Shown: positions 9,039 through 16,687 of the stretch, piece by piece
Numbering within the stretch: the stretch's first letter is position 1
How the letters are laid out: each line of letters starts with the position of its first letter
Assembly: GCF_036846205.1 (NCBI RefSeq)
Contig: NZ_DAIUCK010000027.1
Location: 1 to 32,597 of the forward strand
Direction: 5' to 3'
Source of the DNA: Rhabdothermincola sp036846205
GTDB lineage: Bacteria > Actinomycetota > Acidimicrobiia > Acidimicrobiales > Acidimicrobilacustridaceae
DNA length: 32,597 nt
Position numbers and translations under genes: made by a program
Notes under the pieces: model-generated
The model's input: only the letters and a program-made list of their open reading frames with translations
The model's database searches: none
What the model was told of the DNA's origin: nothing

Positions 9039-10691
9039 TCAGTGGACCGGCTGCAGTTCCCGGCCCAGGTACTTGGCTCGGCAGAGGCTGCGCTGCAGCT
9101 TGCCCGAGGAGGTCTTGGGCAGGGTCCCGGGGGTGACCAGCACGACGTCGTGGGGCGGGGCGCCCACCACCTCCATCGCCCGGTGGTGGACCAGACGGCG
9201 CAGCCCCTCGGGGTCGTCGGCGCGGCTCTCGGCCACGACCACCATCTGCTCCTTGCCCTTGGCCCCCTCCACCCCGAAGGCGATCACGTTGCCGGCCCGC
9301 ACCCCGTCGATCTCGGCCACCGCCCGCTCGACGTCCTCGGGGAAGATGTTGCGGCCCCCGATGATGATCACGTCCTTGATGCGCCCGCACAGCACGAGCT
9401 CCCCGTCGACCAGGTAGCCGAGGTCGCCGGTGCGCAGCCAGCCGTCCCGGAACATGGCCGCGGTGGCCTCCGGGTTGCGGTAGTAGCCGGGGGTGACCGA
9501 GGTGCCGCGGATCTCGAGCTCGCCCACCTCCCGCTCCGCGAGCGGCCGGCCGCTGTCGGGATCGGCGATGCGGATCTCCAGCCCGGGCAGGGGCCGGCCC
9601 AGCAAGGCGAACTCCCGGGTGCCCTCGGCGCCGGGCTCCGCGGGCGCGGCGTAGCGCTCTGACTCCAGCACCCGCCGGTCCACCGCGTCGGTGCGCAGGC
9701 CGCGCATCGGTTCGGGGAAGGTGCCGCCGATGGCCAGCTCGGCCATGCCGAATGCCGGGAAGATGGCCCCGGGACGCAGGCCGAACGGCGCCCCCGCTTC
9801 GACGAAGGCCTCCACGGTGCGAGGGTCGACCGGCTCGGCGCCGTTCAGCGCGATCCGCAGCGAGGACAGGTCGAGATCGGTGGCTCGACGCAGCGCCCGG
9901 GTGGCCAGCACCCACGAGAAGTTCGGCCCCGCGGTGACCGTGCCCCGGTGGTCGGAGATCCATCGCATCCAGCGGGCCGGGGCGCCGAGGAAGTCCTGGG
10001 GCGCGCCCAGCACCAGGTCGCGCCCGGTGGTCATCGGGATGCACAGCATCCCCACCAGGCCCATGTCGTGGTAGAGGGGCAGCCAGGACACGAAGACGTC
10101 GTCGTCCTGGAGCTGGCCGGCTTCGATGCAGGCGTCGAGGTTGGCGCCGAGCACTCGCTGGGGCAGCATCACCCCCTTCGGCTCGGAGGTGGAGCCGCTG
10201 GTGAACTGCAGGATCGCCAGCGCGTCCAGGTCGTCGGCCGGCCGCTGGTACGCGCCGGCCCCGAGCCGTGCGCCGGCCTCGATGAGGTCGGTGAGCACCA
10301 GCGAGGGCGGATCGCCGTCCCGGGTCTCCAGGTAGGGCGCGAGGTCCGGGTCGACCAGCAGCAGGTCGGTGTCGGCCCGGCGCACCCGCTCGCGGGTCTG
10401 GGCCACGAACTCCTCGATGGAGGCCAACCGCATCGGCAGGGGGAGCACCACGATGGTGGCGCCCGCCAGCCAGGTGGCCTGGATGGCCGTGACCAGGGCC
10501 CGGGTGGTGGGAGCCAGGATGGCCACGTGTGCGCCGGGGCCGATGCCACGGTGCTGGAGTGCCGCCGCGGTGGCCCGGGCCTCGTCGTGGAGCTGGGCCC
10601 AGGGCACCGTGATCGAGGTGTCGCCGGAGACGAAGGTGACGGTCCCGCCCGAATCAGCGGCGCGCTCGAGGCGCGAGAGAAGACTCAGCAT
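9039..10691 (-). CDS. Fatty-acyl-AMP ligase / acyl-CoA synthetase family protein
   Basis: 550 residues of the ANL adenylating superfamily. P-loop-like motif A5 is FTSGSTSEPKG near residue 167; the WLPLYHDMGLVG stretch and FPAFGMAE are typical of the FAAL (FadD32-like) branch; the YRNPEAT and WLRTGDLG motifs are present; the catalytic Lys lies in PKTSSGKLQR near the C terminus. It activates a fatty acid to acyl-AMP, passing it to a carrier protein or CoA. No polyketide synthase or acyl carrier protein gene lies in the window, so the acceptor is unknown. It sits 39 bp after leuS and 47 bp before the HAD gene on the same strand, likely one transcription unit. FAAL rather than CoA ligase is inferred from motifs only. 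Confidence 0.88.
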   Translation of the reverse strand: MLSLLSRLERAADSGGTVTFVSGDTSITVPWAQLHDEARATAAALQHRGIGPGAHVAILAPTTRALVTAIQATWLAGATIVVLPLPMRLASIEEFVAQTRERVRRADTDLLLVDPDLAPYLETRDGDPPSLVLTDLIEAGARLGAGAYQRPADDLDALAILQFTSGSTSEPKGVMLPQRVLGANLDACIEAGQLQDDDVFVSWLPLYHDMGLVGMLCIPMTTGRDLVLGAPQDFLGAPARWMRWISDHRGTVTAGPNFSWVLATRALRRATDLDLSSLRIALNGAEPVDPRTVEAFVEAGAPFGLRPGAIFPAFGMAELAIGGTFPEPMRGLRTDAVDRRVLESERYAAPAEPGAEGTREFALLGRPLPGLEIRIADPDSGRPLAEREVGELEIRGTSVTPGYYRNPEATAAMFRDGWLRTGDLGYLVDGELVLCGRIKDVIIIGGRNIFPEDVERAVAEIDGVRAGNVIAFGVEGAKGKEQMVVVAESRADDPEGLRRLVHHRAMEVVGAPPHDVVLVTPGTLPKTSSGKLQRSLCRAKYLGRELQPVH

Positions 10692-10730
10692 GTCGCTTCG
10701 ACCAGACCGCCCACTGGCGGGTTACGCGGT

Positions 10731-13226
10731 TCACACCACGAGGTTGATCAGCTTCGGTGGGCGGGCGATCACCTTCGCCGGTGAGCGTCCTGCCAGGTTG
10801 GCCTGCACTTTCGGTGAGGCCAGGGCGAGTCGTTCGGCCTCGACGGCGTCGATCCCTGCCGGCACCGCCAGCCGGTCGCGCACCTTGCCGTTGACCTGCA
10901 CCACCAGCGTGACCGTGTCCACCGTGAGCTTCGACGGATCGGCCTCCGGCCAGGGCTGCTCGTGGATGTGGCCGCCGCGCCGGCGCTCCCACAGCTCGGC
11001 GGTGATGTGGGGGGTCATGGGGGCCATGAGCAGCAGCAGCGTGTCGATGGCCGCGTCGAGCGTCTCCCGGCGAGGTGCTGCTTCTGCCTGGACGTAGCGG
11101 TACAGCTGATTGGTGAACTCCATGAACGCCGCCACCGCCGTGTTGTACGACCAGCGCTCGTACTCGTCGGTGACCCGGGCGATCAGGCGGTGGGTCGCCT
11201 TGTCGATCTGCTCGTCGGCCTCGGTGGGCTCACGATCAATGGCCTCGGTGGGCAACGCGGCGCCGGTGGCCAGGCGCCAGAGCCGCTGCAGGAACCGAGC
11301 GCAGCCTTCGATGCCCACCCCTTCCCAGTCGACGTCGTCCTGGGGTGGGCCGACGAAGAGGTGGGCGAGGCGGAGCGCATCGGCCCCCTCGGCGTCGAGG
11401 ATCTCCTCCGGTGCGACCAGGTTGCCCTTGGACTTGGACATCTTGTCGCCGCCCAGGCGGATCATTCCCTGGGTGAACAGGCGGGCGAACGGCTCGCGCA
11501 GACCCTCGGGGGCCACACCCAGGTCGGCGAGGGCCTTGGTGAAGAACCGGGCGTACATCAGGTGCAAGATGGCGTGCTCCACCCCACCGATGTACTGGTC
11601 GACCGGCATCCACGCCTCGGCCGCCTCCCGGGCGAAGGGCAGCTCGTGGTTCCAGGGGTCGGTGAAGCGCAGAAAGTACCACGACGAGTCGACGAAGGTG
11701 TCCATCGTGTCGGTCTCGCGCGTCGCCGGCCCGCCACAGCGGGGGCAGGTGGTGTGGAGGAACCCTTCGTGCAGCCGCAGCGGTGACTCCCCCGTCGGCA
11801 GGAATTCGACGTCGTCGGGGGCGAGCACGGGCAGCTCGTCGTCGGGCACCGGCACGATGCCGTCCGCGTCGCAGTACACGACCGGGATGGGGCACCCCCA
11901 GAAACGCTGGCGGCTCACGAGCCAGTCACGCAACCGGTAGTTGACCTTGCGCCGGCCGATGCCCTCGCGCTCGAGCCACTCGATGCTGCGCTCGATCGCC
12001 TCCTGCTTGCCGAGACCGTCGAGCCAGTCGCTGTTGATGTGCGGGCCGTCCCCCGAGTAGGCCTGCCCGTCCCAGTCATCGGGGGGTTGCACGGTGCGCA
12101 CGATCGGCAGCCCGTGGACCTCGGCGAAGTCCCAGTCGCGCTGGTCCTCGGCCGGCACGGCCATGATCGCCCCGGTGCCGTAACCCATGAGCACGTAGTC
12201 CGCGAGGTACAGCGGCACCGGCCGGCCGGTGAACGGGTTGCGGACGTAGGCCCCGGTGAAGATGCCGCGCTTGGCCAGCGAGCCCTCCGACGACAGGCGA
12301 TCGACCTCGCTGGTGTTGCGGGCCTCGGCCACGAACGCCTCGACCTCCGAGCGCCTCTCGTCGGGCACGATCCGCTCGACGAGCGGGTGCTCGGGGGCAA
12401 GTACGGCGTAGGTCATGCCGAAGCTGGTGTCGGGTCGGGTGGTGAAGACCCGCACGGTGGCGCCATCGGCGACCGGGGTGCCGTCGGCGTCGGTGACCGC
12501 CATGTCGAACTCGGCGCCCTCGGAGCGGCCGATCCAGTTGCGCTGCATCACCTTCACCCGCTCGGGCCAATCGAGCCCGTCGAGGTCATCGAGGAGCTGG
12601 TCGGCGTAGTCGGTGATCTTGAAGAACCACTGCTCCAGGTCACGCTTGACGACCGGGTCCCCCGAGCGCTCGCAGGTGCCGTCGGCCAGCACCTGCTCGT
12701 TGGCGAGCACCGTCTGGCAGCCGGGGCACCAGTTGACCGGCGCGTTGCGGCGGTACGCCAGGCCCGCCTCCAGGAACCGCAGGAAGATCCATTGGGTGAA
12801 GCGGATGTAGGTCGGGTCGTGGCTGCGCACCTCTCGCCGCCAGTCGTACACCGCGCCGATCCGGTCGATCGACCGCCGCAGCTCCTCGATGCGCTCGTCG
12901 GTGAAGGGCCGGGGATGCACGCCGGTGCGGATGGCGGCGTTCTCGGCCGGCAGGCCGAAGCTGTCGAAGCCCATCGGCGAGAGCACCGCGAAGCCCTTCA
13001 TCGTGCGGTACCGGACGATGAGGTCGCCGAAGGTGTAGTTGCGCACGTGCCCCATGTGCGCGGCCCCACTGGGGTAGGGGTACATGCACAGCGTGTAGTA
13101 GTGCGGCCGGGGATCGTCGTTGTCGACCTCGTAGGTGCCCTGGTCGCGCCAGTACGCCTGCCACTTCGCCTCGATGACCTGCGGCTCGTACGCCGCCTGG
13201 GTTGCCTCGTCCGGCCGCTCAGCCAT
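10731..13226 (-). CDS. leuS: Leucyl-tRNA synthetase
   Basis: 831 residues, normal for bacterial LeuRS. The class I signature appears as PSGAAHMGH near residue 55 and the KMSKS loop as GGDKMSKSKGN in the C-terminal third. A Cys-rich zinc-type insert (CPGC...) and a CP1 editing domain lie between them. The C-terminal anticodon-binding and LeuRS-specific domains are complete, ending in a beta-rich VQVNGKVRDR segment. It charges tRNA-Leu with leucine in the cytoplasm. The ATG at 13224-13226 has no Shine-Dalgarno sequence but is preceded by TACGAT and six bases, suggesting a leaderless transcript; this leaves no room for a T-box leader. Confidence 0.97.
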   Translation of the reverse strand: MAERPDEATQAAYEPQVIEAKWQAYWRDQGTYEVDNDDPRPHYYTLCMYPYPSGAAHMGHVRNYTFGDLIVRYRTMKGFAVLSPMGFDSFGLPAENAAIRTGVHPRPFTDERIEELRRSIDRIGAVYDWRREVRSHDPTYIRFTQWIFLRFLEAGLAYRRNAPVNWCPGCQTVLANEQVLADGTCERSGDPVVKRDLEQWFFKITDYADQLLDDLDGLDWPERVKVMQRNWIGRSEGAEFDMAVTDADGTPVADGATVRVFTTRPDTSFGMTYAVLAPEHPLVERIVPDERRSEVEAFVAEARNTSEVDRLSSEGSLAKRGIFTGAYVRNPFTGRPVPLYLADYVLMGYGTGAIMAVPAEDQRDWDFAEVHGLPIVRTVQPPDDWDGQAYSGDGPHINSDWLDGLGKQEAIERSIEWLEREGIGRRKVNYRLRDWLVSRQRFWGCPIPVVYCDADGIVPVPDDELPVLAPDDVEFLPTGESPLRLHEGFLHTTCPRCGGPATRETDTMDTFVDSSWYFLRFTDPWNHELPFAREAAEAWMPVDQYIGGVEHAILHLMYARFFTKALADLGVAPEGLREPFARLFTQGMIRLGGDKMSKSKGNLVAPEEILDAEGADALRLAHLFVGPPQDDVDWEGVGIEGCARFLQRLWRLATGAALPTEAIDREPTEADEQIDKATHRLIARVTDEYERWSYNTAVAAFMEFTNQLYRYVQAEAAPRRETLDAAIDTLLLLMAPMTPHITAELWERRRGGHIHEQPWPEADPSKLTVDTVTLVVQVNGKVRDRLAVPAGIDAVEAERLALASPKVQANLAGRSPAKVIARPPKLINLVV

Positions 13227-13232
13227 GAGGCG

Positions 13233-13238
13233 ATCGTA
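13233..13238 (-). promoter_or_regulatory. Candidate -10 box, leaderless, for leuS
   Basis: TACGAT on the minus strand, six bases before the leuS ATG. No Shine-Dalgarno sequence is present. No convincing -35 is seen. Confidence 0.5.
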
Positions 13239-13331
13239 CCGACGGCCCCGAGGGCGCCCGAAACACGTGCGCCGCCGGTTGCTGTCGGTCCCCCTGCGTA
13301 TGGTCCGGGGGTGTGTAGCACCTGCAGCGAT

Positions 13332-13360
13332 TTCAAACGCCGGAGAGCCACTGGTAACGT
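13332..13360 (+). promoter_or_regulatory. Promoter of the tRNA-Ala gene (probably also of the endonuclease)
   Basis: TTCAAA (13332-13337), 17-base spacer, TAACGT (13355-13360), ending 13 bases before the tRNA 5' end. Spacing matches a housekeeping sigma promoter. No second promoter is visible between the tRNA and the following endonuclease gene. Confidence 0.5.
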
Positions 13361-13373
13361 GGACCGCTCACGC

Positions 13374-13446
13374 GGGGCTATAGCTCAGTTGGTAGAGCGC
13401 TTCCATGGCATGGAAGAGGTCAGCGGTTCGATTCCGCTTAGCTCCA
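13374..13446 (+). tRNA. tRNA-Ala, anticodon GGC
   Basis: 73 bases fold into a full cloverleaf: a 7-bp acceptor, GCTC/GAGC D stem, CTTCC/GGAAG anticodon stem with loop ATGGCAT (anticodon GGC), and AGCGG/CCGCT T stem with TTCGATT loop. Acceptor pair 3-70 is G.T (G.U in RNA), the identity element of alanine tRNA. The discriminator is A73. CCA is not encoded directly after A73: the next bases are CTCCACCA, so a CTCCA pentamer is repeated across the 3' end. A translated frame through this gene gives the familiar false peptide AIAQLVER. Confidence 0.97.
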
Positions 13447-13463
13447 CTCCACCAGAGCTACGG

Positions 13464-13952
13464 GTGCTGGGCGACGTGCTTTGGCGGGTCGGTTGCTCCC
13501 TGGGTGGCTTCGTCGCCGGCGAGGGCTCCTTCATCATCACCCGCCAGCTGCCAGCCTTCGCGAACGGCGATCCGAGACTGCGCTTCGTGTTCGCCGTCGC
13601 AACAGCCCAGTGTGACCGCCCCATGCTCGAAGCGTTGCAGACCTTCCTCGGCGCCGGGTCGGTTCGTGACAGCCCTCGTCGACGACCGGGGTGGCAACCC
13701 GTGAGCACCTTCGCCATCAACTCCCGCCTGAAGGTCCGGGCCGTCGTGATCCCGTTCGCCGACCGGTTCCTTCCGGCCAGCGCAAAACGCCGCCAGTACG
13801 ACCAGTGGAAGCAGGCCTTCGATGCCTACGAGCAGGCCCACCCCTCCCGCTGGGGACTGGGTCCCGCTCGGCGCTCCGTGACCGGGTGCGACAAGCCTGT
13901 CCGAGCGAGAGGATTGTGCCGGTCGCACTACTACCAGGCGACCGGCCACTGA
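13464..13952 (+). CDS. LAGLIDADG homing endonuclease, single motif, with C-terminal Cys/His tail
   Basis: 162 residues from GTG 13464 (GTG 13476 is also possible). The motif LGGFVAGEG near residue 15 matches LAGLIDADG, with Glu at the metal-binding acidic position. It is followed by the expected beta strands (LRFVFAVATAQ, VSTFAINS) and helices ending about residue 125. One motif per chain implies a homodimer cutting a long, partly palindromic DNA site. The tail GCDKP..RGLCRSHY has Cys and His residues spaced like a small zinc-binding element, as in some phage HNH-type proteins. It starts 17 bases after the tRNA-Ala 3' end with no terminator between, so it is probably expressed from the tRNA promoter and freed by tRNA 3' processing. 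No intron or intein boundaries are seen; it looks free-standing. Confidence 0.82.
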   Translation: MLGDVLWRVGCSLGGFVAGEGSFIITRQLPAFANGDPRLRFVFAVATAQCDRPMLEALQTFLGAGSVRDSPRRRPGWQPVSTFAINSRLKVRAVVIPFADRFLPASAKRRQYDQWKQAFDAYEQAHPSRWGLGPARRSVTGCDKPVRARGLCRSHYYQATGH

Positions 13953-13972
13953 CCTCGAGGCTCATCGCGCGC

Positions 13973-14374
13973 TCAGGTCCGCGGGTGGGGTCGCAGCTCG
14001 GTGACGGGGTCGGCCCAGTCGAGCCGAGGCACGTCACCCCACAACCGCTCCAGCTCGTAGAACCGGCGAGCGGCGTCCACGAACACGTGCACCACGAAGT
14101 CCCCGTAGTCCATCAGCACCCACTCGAGCGCGTCGAGGCCTTCGATGCGCAACGGCTTGGGGCCCCCGATCGCCGCCACCCGCTCCTCGATCTCCTCGAC
14201 CAGCGCTTTCACCTGGCGGGGGTTCCGGCCACTGGTGATCACGAACCAGCTCGTGATCGAGGCGACCCGGCCAACCTCAAGCACCACGATGTCCTCACCC
14301 GACTTCGACGACGCGGCGCGGGCGGCTTCCCGCACCCATCGCTCGATCTCGTCCGGTGGCACCCCCCGTGTCAC
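13973..14374 (-). CDS. rsfS: Ribosomal silencing factor RsfS
   Basis: 133 residues with the chosen start. RsfS-fold signatures: VLEVGRVASITSWFVITSGRN, with the conserved S-x-x-x-D-WFVI-type strand in a variant form, then PLRIEGLDALEWVLMDYGDFVVHVF, and a C-terminal RFYELERLWGD helix. It binds large-subunit protein L14 and blocks subunit joining when nutrients are short. The frame allows a GTG start at 14425, but GTG 14374 has GAGG eight bases upstream, follows the upstream stop (14385-14387) by ten bases and gives the usual family length. Third gene of nadD > LytR_C protein > rsfS, a common bacterial neighbourhood. It converges on the endonuclease gene with 20 bp between stops. Confidence 0.92.
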   Translation of the reverse strand: MTRGVPPDEIERWVREAARAASSKSGEDIVVLEVGRVASITSWFVITSGRNPRQVKALVEEIEERVAAIGGPKPLRIEGLDALEWVLMDYGDFVVHVFVDAARRFYELERLWGDVPRLDWADPVTELRPHPRT

Positions 14375-14384
14375 CTCAGACGCC

Positions 14385-15719
14385 TCAGCCACCACCACCG
14401 CCGGGAGGACGCATGTTCGTGCCACCAGCCGGATCGGTGCCCCGCCCGGCGGCGTAGTCCGCGCCGAGCACCACTGTGGCGTCGACGGCGACGTTCAGGG
14501 CGTCGCTCTTCACGACCTCCCCCACCCCGAGGGCGTCACGGAGCGCCTCGACCCGTCCTCGTAAGCCCTCGTCGTAATAGGTGAGCGTGGTGGTCTCGAC
14601 ATCGAAGGTGGAGGCGTTGCCGACCTTGTCCACCTGACCGCCGTTGGCCGCGAGAACCCTGGCGGCGGCCATGCCGTGGCCCAGCCGGCCGGTGCCGTCG
14701 AGCACCCGGAGGCGCACCCTCTGCCCTTCCGGCCCGGCGGGGAACGGCACGTACTGCGCGACGAAAGACGGGACTTCCTCACGGATCGGGTCGAACACCT
14801 CGCCACTGCCGTCGGGCATCAGGAAGCGAACCACCGGCAGCGTGGCCACGACCACCCGCTTCTCCGCCAGGCTGCGCAGGAAACGCCCGAGGCCGGAGTC
14901 GACCTCTCCGGGGACGACCCCCGCTACCTCGCGCTGAGCCGCGATGGCCTGGATCCACGCTCGCCAGAAGGCCCCGGTCCGCACCATCCGCGACAGCTCG
15001 TTCTCGCCGGGGCTCTTCGTGCCGATGAAGGTCCAGACTTGTGAGGCGGGCACATCGATGGCTCCGCGGGGGAAGATCACCTGCCCGGCGGAGCCGCCGC
15101 TCGGAGCGGTGACCGGATCGGTGTTGGTCACCGTGAGGGGCGAGATCGGAGCGGTCAGGTCGACCCACTCGCCGGGTCGAATCACCCGGATCTCCGGCAC
15201 GCCCACCGCGAGGATCGCTTCCAGCCCGTCCCGTACCTCGTTGGCGCCCCGCAACTGGTAGACCGCGTCGAAGGGCATGGTGCCCGCCCCCGGAACCGGC
15301 ATGAGCGTGGTCGGCGGGATTACGATGACCCCGCCGTTCCCGTCACCGGTGAGGGTGAGCACCGCCAGGTGGTCCAGCACGCCCCGGTCACCTTCCACCG
15401 CGACCGCCATGACCGGGGTGGGATCCACCGCCGCTTCCCACCCGGGTGCCGAAGGGTCGGTGATGGCGCGGATCTCCCGCCCCTCCCGGCTGTCGAGGAC
15501 CACCCGGGCGCCGGAGACGATCAGGATCGGTATGGCGAGGATGCACAACGCCAACGCAGCCGGGAAGCCGTACCGCCACCAGGCACTCGCCCCCGCCGGG
15601 CGGCGCGGCGGGGCCGGATCGGCTGGGTCACCGTGCCGGCCCGCACGCGAGGCCACTCTCATGGCCGCGATGGCGTCCTCGGCGAGCGTGTCCGCCACCT
15701 CGTCAGTGGGTGCCGTCAC
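14385..15719 (-). CDS. Membrane-anchored LCP-like protein with LytR C-terminal domain
   Basis: 444 residues, GTG start. A cytoplasmic N-terminal part of about 50 residues precedes one transmembrane helix (about 50-72). The extracytoplasmic region begins with a divergent LytR-CpsA-Psr-like fold (LAVLTLTGDGNGGVIVIP). Where active LCP enzymes have the Ile-Pro-Arg-Asp segment, this protein reads IPPTT, so a key phosphate-binding Arg is missing. The C-terminal about 90 residues, with RVRLRVLDGTGRLGHG followed by an Asn/Ala-rich strand, match the LytR_C domain. The chain ends in a Pro/Gly-rich tail. LCP enzymes attach polymers to peptidoglycan; this one is probably a non-catalytic binding or regulatory relative. 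It sits 42 bp after nadD and just before rsfS. Confidence 0.75.
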   Translation of the reverse strand: MTAPTDEVADTLAEDAIAAMRVASRAGRHGDPADPAPPRRPAGASAWWRYGFPAALALCILAIPILIVSGARVVLDSREGREIRAITDPSAPGWEAAVDPTPVMAVAVEGDRGVLDHLAVLTLTGDGNGGVIVIPPTTLMPVPGAGTMPFDAVYQLRGANEVRDGLEAILAVGVPEIRVIRPGEWVDLTAPISPLTVTNTDPVTAPSGGSAGQVIFPRGAIDVPASQVWTFIGTKSPGENELSRMVRTGAFWRAWIQAIAAQREVAGVVPGEVDSGLGRFLRSLAEKRVVVATLPVVRFLMPDGSGEVFDPIREEVPSFVAQYVPFPAGPEGQRVRLRVLDGTGRLGHGMAAARVLAANGGQVDKVGNASTFDVETTTLTYYDEGLRGRVEALRDALGVGEVVKSDALNVAVDATVVLGADYAAGRGTDPAGGTNMRPPGGGGG

Positions 15720-15761
15720 AGACCACTCCCCGGCATGAACCGGCGATGGAGGGCGGCGGCG

Positions 15762-16361
15762 TCATGGCTGTTCACGATAGATGCGACGCTCCCGGATGCA
15801 GGAAACGACCGCTGGTGGTACCAAGCCATCGAGGGGCCGGCCGTGGGCCGCGCGCCGGCGAAGGTCGGTGCTCGAGATATCAAGCCGAGGGATCTCGACC
15901 CGCTCGAACTCCCAGCCCGCCGGCGGAGAGGCGCTCGCCACACCGGGCCGGTCGACGAGCACGAGCGTGGCCAGCGCGGGCAGCTCGTGGCAGCGATCCC
16001 AGGTGAGCAGACCGGCCGCCGCGTCCGAGCCCATGATGAGGAACCGCCGCCCCCCGGGATCCGCCGTGGCGAGCTGGGCCAGGGTGTCCACCGTGTAGGA
16101 CGGACCGCCCCGCTCGATCTCGAGCGGAGACGCTTCGAGGCCCTCGACGTCCCGGACGAGCGCTTCCACCATGGCCAACCGGTCGGCGGCGGGGGTCACC
16201 GGGTGGTCGGCCGACTTCTGCCAGGGATCGTTGGCCACGACCAGCAGGACCCGGTCGAGGCCGAGCTCGTGGCGGACGTTGACCGCGGCCACCAGGTGCC
16301 CGGTGTGGGGCGGATCGAAGGTCCCGCCGAACACGCCCAGTCGCTCACCCCCGCTCGACAC
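15762..16361 (-). CDS. nadD: Nicotinate-nucleotide adenylyltransferase
   Basis: 199 residues from GTG 16359-16361. The nucleotidyltransferase motif GVFGGTFDPPHTGH begins near residue 8, and the C-terminal ISSTDLRRR motif is intact. It adenylates nicotinate mononucleotide to deamido-NAD in NAD synthesis. The open frame runs further upstream to 16580, but that stretch is Arg-rich with no family resemblance; the chosen GTG gives standard NadD length. TACACT lies eight bases before it. Start of the nadD > LytR_C protein > rsfS unit. Confidence 0.95.
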   Translation of the reverse strand: MSSGGERLGVFGGTFDPPHTGHLVAAVNVRHELGLDRVLLVVANDPWQKSADHPVTPAADRLAMVEALVRDVEGLEASPLEIERGGPSYTVDTLAQLATADPGGRRFLIMGSDAAAGLLTWDRCHELPALATLVLVDRPGVASASPPAGWEFERVEIPRLDISSTDLRRRAAHGRPLDGLVPPAVVSCIRERRIYREQP

Positions 16362-16687
16362 GATGGCGCAGTGTACGGCCGGGAGCGATACCGGCCGGGA
16401 GTGGCACGGGCCCAATCGGGCCAGCGGCACGCGGCGACGACCGCGAATCTCGATCGACCTTTTCGGTCTCCGACGCGACACTTCCCGATGTGGGCGCCCT
16501 AGCCTGAAGTGAACACTCCAGAACGACGATGGCCGGTCACGCCCCGCGGTGACCGAAGTCACGATCGCGGGGTGGAACATTTCGGGTAGAGGCGACGCTT
16601 ACATCTGTGTCATTCCCCCGCGCCGCCCCGGTGCTGCCGAGGCGGGCACAGCAGACACCGGGAGCCTGCTCCCGACGGAGATCATCC
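16362..16687. other. Intergenic region between divergent nadD and sigma factor genes
   Basis: 326 bp with no supported gene. On the nadD side lies TACACT (16370-16375, minus). In the middle, 16542-16572 can fold as a stem of CCCCGCG-GTGAC, loop CGAA, GTCAC and CGCGGGG with a three-base bulge; an overlapping GGTCAC/GTGACC pair (16534-16540 and 16549-16555) offers a competing fold. On the sigma side lie GGAAC (16574-16578) and a dyad of form TNACA-N4-TGTNA (16599-16612). Any of these may be operator or promoter elements; none is identified with a known regulator. Confidence 0.5.
16370..16375 (-). promoter_or_regulatory. Candidate -10 box for nadD
   Basis: TACACT on the minus strand, eight bases before the nadD GTG. 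No Shine-Dalgarno sequence is seen at this start. Confidence 0.35.

Noticed and set aside
8992..10044. Extension of the HAD frame upstream into the ligase gene
   Set aside because: Low-complexity Arg/Gly-rich shadow; the HAD fold starts cleanly at ATG 8991.
13227..13330. T-box leader for leuS
   Set aside because: The presumed -10 lies six bases before the ATG, and no specifier stem or T-box sequence is visible.
12039..13463. Plus-strand frame joining leuS antisense, the tRNA and the endonuclease
   Set aside because: The part before 13464 is antisense to leuS and then the translated tRNA (AIAQLVER peptide). Only the endonuclease portion is real.
13374..13972. Integrated island using tRNA-Ala as attachment site
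   Set aside because: No second copy of the tRNA 3' end and no integrase are seen; the endonuclease alone explains the insert.
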